From positions 1 through 10,073 of the forward strand of contig JADGPH010000152.1 of assembly GCA_017882555.1 (NCBI GenBank): a stretch of 10,073 nt of DNA. The letters run 5' to 3'. This stretch comes from Thermoleophilia bacterium. GTDB lineage: Bacteria > Actinomycetota > Thermoleophilia > Miltoncostaeales > Miltoncostaeaceae. Shown here in pieces: positions 5,946 through 10,073 of the stretch; within the stretch, counting starts at the first letter, position 1; each line of letters opens with the position of its first letter. The translations under genes were made by a program, and so were the position numbers. Under the pieces are notes generated by a model. That model was given only the letters and a program-made list of their open reading frames with translations. It did no database searches and was not told where the DNA came from.

Positions 5946-7118
5946 ATGACCGAGCGTTCAGTTGCCGACGTGCTCGAGGCGGTCCGTGATCTGCTGCCGA
6001 CATTGCGTGAGCGTGCACAAGAGACGGAGGACCTGCGCCGCGTCCCCGACGCCTCGATGAAGTCCTTGAAAGAAGCCGGCTGGTTCAACATGTTGCAGCC
6101 GAAGCGATGGGGAGGCCTCGAGGCCTCGCCTATCGACTTTTACCGTGGTGCGCGCCTTGTCGCGAGTGCCTGCGCCTCAACCGGTTGGCTCACCTCGGTC
6201 GTGGGTGTGCACCCTTGGCAGCTCGCGCTGTTCGCGGACCAGGCCCAGCAGGACGTGTGGGGTGAGGACAACACGACCCTCATCTCGTCCTCGTACGCCC
6301 CGATGGGCCGGGCCAAGGCGGTCGACGGCGGCTTCCAGATGAGTGGCCACTGGAGCTTCTCATCCGGCTGCGATCACGCCCAGTGGGTCATGCTCGGCGG
6401 CCTGGTCATGGGCGAGGACGGCACCCCAACCGACTTCCGGACGTTCCTGCTGCCGCGGGCTGACTACGAGATCGTCGACGTGTGGGACACGGTCGGGCTG
6501 CGCGGCACGGGTAGCAACGACATCATCGTCAAGGACGTGTTCGTCCCCGAGCACCGCACGCTCAGCTTCAACGACACCGGCCGGTGCTACGGCCCGGGCC
6601 AGGAGCTCAACACCGCCCCGCTGTACAAGCTGCCGTTCGCGTCGGTGTTCTCGTGCGGAATCACCGTTCCGATCCTCGGCATGGCCGACGGTGCGTACAA
6701 GGCCTACGTCGACTACACCCGCGAGCGCATCCACATCTCGGGCAACAAGGCTGCCGAGGACGGATTCAACCAGCTGCGCATCGCCGAGGCCGCCGGCATG
6801 GTCGACGCCGCCACGCTGCAGATCGAGCGCAACCTCAGCGAGGAGCTGGCACTGGCCGAGGCGGGCGAAAAGATCCCGATCTCGCTGCGCCTGCGGGTGC
6901 GCCGTGACCAGGTCCGGTCCACCTTGGCGGCTATCAGCGCCATCGACAAGCTCTTCGTGAGCTCGGGCGGGCGGGCGCTCAAGACCGGCACTCCGCTCCA
7001 GCGGTTCTGGCGCGACGCCCACTCCGGCCGGGTGCACGCGATCAACGACCCCGAGAAAGCTCAAGTTCTGTTCGGCCAGTTCGAGTTGGGGATCAAGACT
7101 CAGGACGCGTGGGTGTGA
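5946..7118 (+). CDS. hsaA: 3-HSA monooxygenase, flavin-dependent oxygenase subunit
   Basis: This is a 390-residue group D flavin monooxygenase with the acyl-CoA dehydrogenase fold. The family hydroxylates 3-HSA, the phenolic seco-steroid made after ring B opening, at C4 to give the catechol 3,4-DHSA, using reduced flavin supplied by HsaB. Recognisable segments include FNMLQPKRWGGLEASPIDFYRGARLVASACASTGWL, MSGHWSFSSGCDHAQWVMLGG and WDTVGLRGTGSNDIIVKDVFVPEHR. Near the C-terminus DAHSGRVHAIND supplies R362 and H364, which appear to match the catalytic Arg/His pair of mycobacterial HsaA. ATG 5946 has GGGAG at a good distance; an in-frame ATG at 5907 lacks family homology. Its stop overlaps the hsaC start. 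No hsaB is present in the window, so reduced flavin must come from a reductase encoded elsewhere. Confidence 0.9.
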   Translation: MTERSVADVLEAVRDLLPTLRERAQETEDLRRVPDASMKSLKEAGWFNMLQPKRWGGLEASPIDFYRGARLVASACASTGWLTSVVGVHPWQLALFADQAQQDVWGEDNTTLISSSYAPMGRAKAVDGGFQMSGHWSFSSGCDHAQWVMLGGLVMGEDGTPTDFRTFLLPRADYEIVDVWDTVGLRGTGSNDIIVKDVFVPEHRTLSFNDTGRCYGPGQELNTAPLYKLPFASVFSCGITVPILGMADGAYKAYVDYTRERIHISGNKAAEDGFNQLRIAEAAGMVDAATLQIERNLSEELALAEAGEKIPISLRLRVRRDQVRSTLAAISAIDKLFVSSGGRALKTGTPLQRFWRDAHSGRVHAINDPEKAQVLFGQFELGIKTQDAWV

Positions 7119-8026
7119 GCACACCGGCGCCCATCCGTTCGCTCGGCTATCTGCGATTCGAGGCGAGCGACGTACCCGCGTGGCGGGTGTTCGGCGTCAA
7201 GGTGCTCGGGATGGTCGAGGGCGCCGGTGGCAATGCCGAGGCGCTGTACCTGCGCATGGACGACTTCCCCGCGCGGCTGGTCATCGAGCCCGGCGAGCAC
7301 GACCGGATCCAGGCGATCGGCTGGGAGACGGCCGACGCGGCCGGCCTGCAGGAGGTGCGGCACAGGCTCGACGTCGCCGGCGTTCCGTACAAAGAAGGCA
7401 CAGCCGACGAACTCGCGGACCGCCGGGTACAGGAGCTGATCACGTTCGCCGATCCGTCCGGCACCACGCTGGAAGTGTTCCACGGGACGGCCCTGGAGCA
7501 CCGCCGCGTGGTGAGCCCGTACGGGCACCGCTTCGTCACCGGCGAGCAGGGTCTCGGCCACATCGCGCTGTCGGCGGCCGACGACGACTCGTCCTTGCAC
7601 TTCTATCGTGACGTGCTCGGCCTGCGGCTGCGCGACTCCATGCGGCTACCGCCCCAGGTCGCGGGCCGGTCGCCTGACGGGTCGCCCGCCTGGTTGCGGT
7701 TCCTCGGCTGCAACCCGCGGCACCACAGCCTTGCGCTCGCGCCGGTCCCGACCCCGTCCGGCGTCATCCACCTGATGGTCCAGGTCGAGACCGCCGACGA
7801 CGTGGGTCTGTGCATCGACCGCGCCATGCGCAAGAAGGTGCCGCTCGCGGCGACGCTCGGCCGCCACGTCAATGACCGGATGCTGTCGTTCTATCTGAAG
7901 ACGCCGAGCGGATTCGACGTCGAGTTCGGTTGCGACGGCCTGCAGGTCGACGATGAGGCGTGGACGGTGCGCGAGAGCACGGCCGTCAGCCTGTGGGGTC
8001 ACGACTTCGCCATCGGGTTGCGATGA
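7115..8026 (+). CDS. hsaC: 3,4-DHSA extradiol dioxygenase
   Basis: This 303-residue type I extradiol dioxygenase cleaves the catechol 3,4-DHSA next to its hydroxyls (meta cleavage) to give 4,9-DSHA. It has the usual two-domain vicinal-oxygen-chelate layout. The iron ligands are H149 (GLGHIALSA), H219 (GVIHLMVQV) and E270 (FDVEFGCDG). H204, H251 and Y260 fit the conserved second-shell positions of BphC-type enzymes. I chose GTG 7115 because GTGA overlaps the hsaA stop by four bases, a common sign of translational coupling; GTG 7109 (two residues longer) is nearly as good. Length matches the roughly 300 residues of HsaC. In the classical cluster hsaD lies between hsaA and hsaC, whereas here they are adjacent. 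Confidence 0.9.
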   Translation: MSTPAPIRSLGYLRFEASDVPAWRVFGVKVLGMVEGAGGNAEALYLRMDDFPARLVIEPGEHDRIQAIGWETADAAGLQEVRHRLDVAGVPYKEGTADELADRRVQELITFADPSGTTLEVFHGTALEHRRVVSPYGHRFVTGEQGLGHIALSAADDDSSLHFYRDVLGLRLRDSMRLPPQVAGRSPDGSPAWLRFLGCNPRHHSLALAPVPTPSGVIHLMVQVETADDVGLCIDRAMRKKVPLAATLGRHVNDRMLSFYLKTPSGFDVEFGCDGLQVDDEAWTVRESTAVSLWGHDFAIGLR

Positions 8027-8053
8027 GGATGGCATCCACGTACAAACGATTGG

Positions 8054-8067
8054 TAGAACCTGTTTCA
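8054..8067 (+). promoter_or_regulatory. Perfect KstR-like box, distal to cyp125
   Basis: TAGAACCTGTTTCA matches TnnAACnnGTTnnA at every fixed position. It lies in the AT-rich 138-bp gap between hsaC and cyp125, 79 bp upstream of a second perfect box. Confidence 0.65.
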
Positions 8068-8132
8068 GTTGTTAGGTACGCATAACAATTCTCTGTCTTC
8101 AAATACCGAATACCATATGTTTCTATCTTCGA

Positions 8133-8146
8133 TAGAACGTGTTCCA
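8133..8146 (+). promoter_or_regulatory. Perfect KstR-like box, proximal to cyp125
   Basis: TAGAACGTGTTCCA matches TnnAACnnGTTnnA at every fixed position and is nearly identical in its core to the box before hsaA. It ends six bases before the GAGGAGG ribosome binding site of cyp125, so a bound repressor would block the promoter or the first transcribed bases. Confidence 0.75.
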
Positions 8147-8164
8147 CTCTAGAGGAGGCCGACC

Positions 8165-9415
8165 GTGGCACAACCCCAGCTCCCCGAGGGCTTCGACATC
8201 AACGACCCTGACCTGATTCTGGCGGGTATGCCGCGTGACGTGTTCGCGGAGTTGCGACGCACCGCGCCGGTCTGGTGGCAGTCACAGCCGCGTCGTCGCG
8301 ACGGCTTCGACGACGACGGCCACTGGGTGGTCACGCGTCATGCCGACGTCAAGGAGATCTCGCGCAACGACGCGATCTTCTCCACGTACGAGAACACCGC
8401 GATCATCCGGTTCAACGAAGACATCACGCGAGACGCGATCGAGATGCAGCGCGTAGTGCTGCTCAACATGGACGCGCCGCAGCACACCCGCATGCGGGCC
8501 ATCGTCTCGCGCGGATTCACGCCCCGCGCGGTCAACAGCCTCAAGGTGGCGCTGACGGCCCGGGCCGAGCGCATCGTCAAAGACTCCCTCGCTCTCGGCG
8601 AGGGTGAGTTCGTGCGCAACGTGGCCTGCGAACTGCCGTTGCAGGCGATCGCCGAGTTGCTCGGCGTGCCGCAGGAGGACCGCAGCAAGATCTTCGACTG
8701 GTCCAACCAGATGGTCACGTATGACGACCCGAGCAGTGAGCCGGGAATCGGCGAGACCGCGATGGCCGAGATGCTCAGCTACTTCATGGAGCTGGCCGAG
8801 GATCGCAAGGCCAACCCGAGGGACGACATCATCACCAAGCTGGTCAACGCCGACATCGACGGCAACGAGCTGACCAGCGACGAGTTCGGCTTCTTCAGCC
8901 TCATGCTCTCGGTCGCGGGCAACGAGACGACCCGCAATGCGATCAGCCACGGCATGATCGGCTTCCTCGACAATCCCGACCAGTGGGAGTTGTACAAGCG
9001 GGAGCGGCCCGAGACCGCGGCGGACGAGATCGTGCGCTGGGCGACGCCGGTGGTGGCCTTCCAGCGCACCGCCAACCAGGACTACGTACTCGGCGGTCAG
9101 CTGATCAAGGCGGGCGACCGCGTCGGGATGTACTACGCGTCGGCGAACTTCGACGATGAGGTGTTCGACAAGCCGCTCGAGTTCGACATCCTGCGCGACC
9201 CGAACCCGCACGTCGGCTTCGGCGGAACCGGTGCCCACTACTGCCTCGGCGCAAACCTCGCGAAGCTGGAGATCAACATCATGTTCAACGCCATCGCCGA
9301 CCACTTGCCCGACATCACCAGAATCGGCGAGCCGCAGCGGCTGCGCTCGGGCTGGGTCAACGGCATCAACTCGATGCAGGTCAACTTCGGCGGATGCCCG
9401 GTGGCGGGCCACTGA
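8165..9415 (+). CDS. cyp125: CYP125-family steroid C26 monooxygenase (cytochrome P450)
   Basis: This 416-residue P450 closely resembles mycobacterial CYP125, which oxidises the terminal side-chain carbon (C26/27) of cholesterol or cholestenone and so starts side-chain degradation. The oxygen-activating I-helix motif is A251-G-N-E-T-T256. ExxR is E288-I-V-R291. The heme loop FGGTGAHYCLGANLA places the axial cysteine at C360. Other shared segments are EISR, YENTAI, NMDAPQHTRMR, SRGFTPRAV, PQEDRSKIFDWSN and EIVRWATPVVAFQRTA. GTG 8165 has a strong GAGGAGG six bases upstream. The protein is slightly shorter at the N-terminus than M. tuberculosis CYP125A1. Two KstR-like boxes precede it. Electrons must come from a ferredoxin and reductase encoded elsewhere. 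CYP142 is an alternative but fits less well. Confidence 0.9.
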   Translation: MAQPQLPEGFDINDPDLILAGMPRDVFAELRRTAPVWWQSQPRRRDGFDDDGHWVVTRHADVKEISRNDAIFSTYENTAIIRFNEDITRDAIEMQRVVLLNMDAPQHTRMRAIVSRGFTPRAVNSLKVALTARAERIVKDSLALGEGEFVRNVACELPLQAIAELLGVPQEDRSKIFDWSNQMVTYDDPSSEPGIGETAMAEMLSYFMELAEDRKANPRDDIITKLVNADIDGNELTSDEFGFFSLMLSVAGNETTRNAISHGMIGFLDNPDQWELYKRERPETAADEIVRWATPVVAFQRTANQDYVLGGQLIKAGDRVGMYYASANFDDEVFDKPLEFDILRDPNPHVGFGGTGAHYCLGANLAKLEINIMFNAIADHLPDITRIGEPQRLRSGWVNGINSMQVNFGGCPVAGH

Positions 9416-9473
9416 CGTCTCAGGGGACCACGCGAACGTTACCCATGCCGCTCTGCTCAGCTTCCCCTCCGAA

Positions 9474-9501
9474 CCCGTTATGTTGATCTTCACATAAGGG
9501 G
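9474..9501. other. Possible tyrosine-recombinase core site
   Basis: CCCGTTATGT and ACATAAGGGG are inverted repeats matching at 9 of 10 positions around an 8-base TGATCTTC spacer. This 10-8-10 geometry resembles crossover sites of tyrosine recombinases (arms of 9-13 bp, spacer 6-8 bp). It lies about 300 bp before a tyrosine integrase remnant. The role is inferred from shape and location only; it could also be a simple hairpin. Confidence 0.4.
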
Positions 9502-9538
9502 GTTGGCGAGTTCAATCGGTCGTCGCAACACCGTTCTG

Positions 9539-9638
9539 ATCTGAGGTCCACGGCGCGTGGTGTTTCCCAACGTCACCGAGTCCCGTAGCGGGCGACCGAC
9601 AGAACCTCGCGCCCCCTACCTGGGACAGTGGCTGTGGA
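9539..9638 (+). repeat. Right copy of the ~100-bp diverged direct repeat
   Basis: Same-strand counterpart of 141-243. Shared blocks include GGTGTTTC, AACGTC, AGTCCCGTA, CCCCCTA and GGGACAGTGGCT. In this copy CCCG-TAG-CGGG forms a small stem at about 9583-9593. It is followed by the integrase remnant, whereas the left copy is followed by hicAB. Confidence 0.7.
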
Positions 9639-9759
9639 AGTGAGCGGCGGTGGGTGGCCACTCGGTCGGTGTCGCTCTATCGGGCACGGTGTCTGTCCGA
9701 TCAGCGGTTGGTTCTGGTTTCCAGTGGCGGGGGGACCGGAGTCGATGGTGCTGTCGGAG

Positions 9760-9986
9760 GACTCGGCGTTGCTGGAGTCGACGTCGCCGTCAACGTGTGC
9801 CTTGTGGTGGTCTCGGAGAGGCTCGGGTACTCCAGCATCGCCGTGACCGTCGACACGTGTTCGTACCTGCTCCAGGGTGTTGACTGGCGGGCCGCTGAAG
9901 CGGCCGCTGCACTGGTTGGCCGACAGGTTCCCTACCAATCGGGCCAAAAACGGGCTCCAAGAGCGAAGAAATCCTGCCGTCAATAG
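9760..9986 (+). pseudogene. int: C-terminal remnant of a tyrosine integrase
   Basis: The frame ending at 9986 contains VVVSERLGYSSIAVTVDTCSYLLQGVDWRAAEAAAALVG, clearly the C-terminal box of a phage or integrative-element tyrosine recombinase (usual form SERLGHSSIAVTLDTYSHVL). Two active-site changes are visible. The histidine of LGHSS is tyrosine, and the catalytic tyrosine of DTYSH is cysteine (about 9857-9859), with the next histidine also changed to tyrosine. Upstream, only VAGVDV resembles the expected sequence and it is separated by extra residues; the N-terminal and core-binding domains are not recognisable. The left boundary is approximate. The protein cannot be catalytic. It ends 34 bp before a tRNA-derived sequence, the normal position of an integrase next to its attachment site. 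Confidence 0.7.
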
Positions 9987-10020
9987 CCCCAAAGGTGCAG
10001 GGCGGCAAGAGGAAACGCAG

Positions 10021-10063
10021 TGGGCCCCGTCGGGCTCGAACCGACGACCTGCGGATTAACAGT
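10021..10063 (-). other. tRNA 3'-half, probable integrase attachment site
   Basis: On the minus strand the bases from 10063 to 10021 read as a tRNA 3' part: anticodon loop CTGTTAA (anticodon GTT as written), stem end TCCGC, a perfect T-arm GTCGG-TTCGAGC-CCGAC, then GGGGCCC and discriminator A. The 5' side of the anticodon stem has an extra G (GCGGGA instead of GCGGA), so a normal arm does not form and homology seems to break here. The window ends 10 bases later, so an intact gene cannot be excluded. The body resembles an actinobacterial tRNA-Lys more than tRNA-Asn, by memory. The neighbouring integrase remnant suggests an att site. Confidence 0.55.
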
Positions 10064-10073
10064 CCCGCCGAGG

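Larger units (their letters stand above)
9416..9780. other. Non-coding stretch after cyp125 with recombination-like structure
   Basis: No gene is recognised. The stretch holds a 10-8-10 palindrome (9474-9501) and the right copy of the ~100-bp repeat (9539-9638). From 9640 it grades into decayed integrase sequence that shares a reading frame with the recognisable C-terminus further right. No convincing terminator follows cyp125. Confidence 0.5.

Noticed and set aside
6360..7124. Open frame of 254 codons on the minus strand opposite hsaA
   Set aside because: Shadow of hsaA codon bias; no family motif and no ribosome binding site.
8282..9493. Open frame of 403 codons on the minus strand opposite cyp125
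   Set aside because: It is a complementary-strand shadow of a gene with all P450 motifs. Its product is low-complexity, rich in V, R, D and H, with no recognisable domain.
1..10073. CRISPR array or defence system
   Set aside because: No regularly spaced short repeats and no nuclease, helicase or reverse transcriptase genes were seen. hicAB is the only module with a possible defence role.

Overview
The window looks like a piece of a high-GC actinobacterial genome of the mycolate group (Mycolicibacterium, Rhodococcus, Gordonia or a close relative). This rests on a steroid-catabolism gene set of the KshA/HsaA/HsaC/CYP125 type with KstR-like operator boxes, an NDMA-dependent alcohol dehydrogenase, frequent GTG starts and probable leaderless transcription. 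The genus is inferred from gene content; no rRNA or other marker gene is present.

Layout. Positions 1-370 hold no recognisable gene, but include a ~100-bp segment (141-243) that recurs, diverged, at 9539-9638. Then come a hicA-hicB toxin-antitoxin pair (407-996) with a likely autoregulated promoter, and the remnant of a Tn3-family transposon: a three-subsite res region (1058-1172) followed by a broken serine resolvase (1200-1437). The alcohol dehydrogenase (1613-2740) sits between large perfect hairpins. Two of these, one on each side of the gene, share the 13-mer TGAATCGCCCCGG. Next is the N-terminal stub of a SAM-dependent methyltransferase (3020-3232), cut at its SAM-binding motif where an IS1595-like element (3234-4326) begins. 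The transposase of that element has both an in-frame stop and a 2-bp slippage frameshift.

The functional core is the steroid block. kshA (4590-5729, minus) is divergent from hsaA-hsaC (5946-8026, plus, translationally coupled), and cyp125 follows (8165-9415, plus). Together they encode the oxygenases for C9-alpha hydroxylation and B-ring opening, phenol hydroxylation of the seco-steroid, meta cleavage of the catechol, and terminal hydroxylation of the sterol side chain. Four KstR-like boxes (TnnAACnnGTTnnA, two perfect and two with one mismatch) lie in the kshA/hsaA and hsaC/cyp125 gaps, so the block is probably one KstR-type regulon. The reductases (KshB, HsaB), the hydrolase HsaD and KstD are absent and must be encoded elsewhere if the pathway is complete.

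The right end (9416-10073) carries a palindrome resembling a recombinase core site, the second copy of the ~100-bp repeat, a decayed tyrosine-integrase C-terminus that has lost its catalytic tyrosine, and a tRNA 3'-half that looks like an attachment site. The whole window therefore reads as accessory DNA: intact steroid genes, an alcohol dehydrogenase and a toxin-antitoxin pair set among four kinds of dead mobile element. I did not find a clearly new biochemical system. The most unusual parts are the paired flanking repeats, the hairpins around the dehydrogenase, and the partial steroid cluster on an apparently mobile segment.
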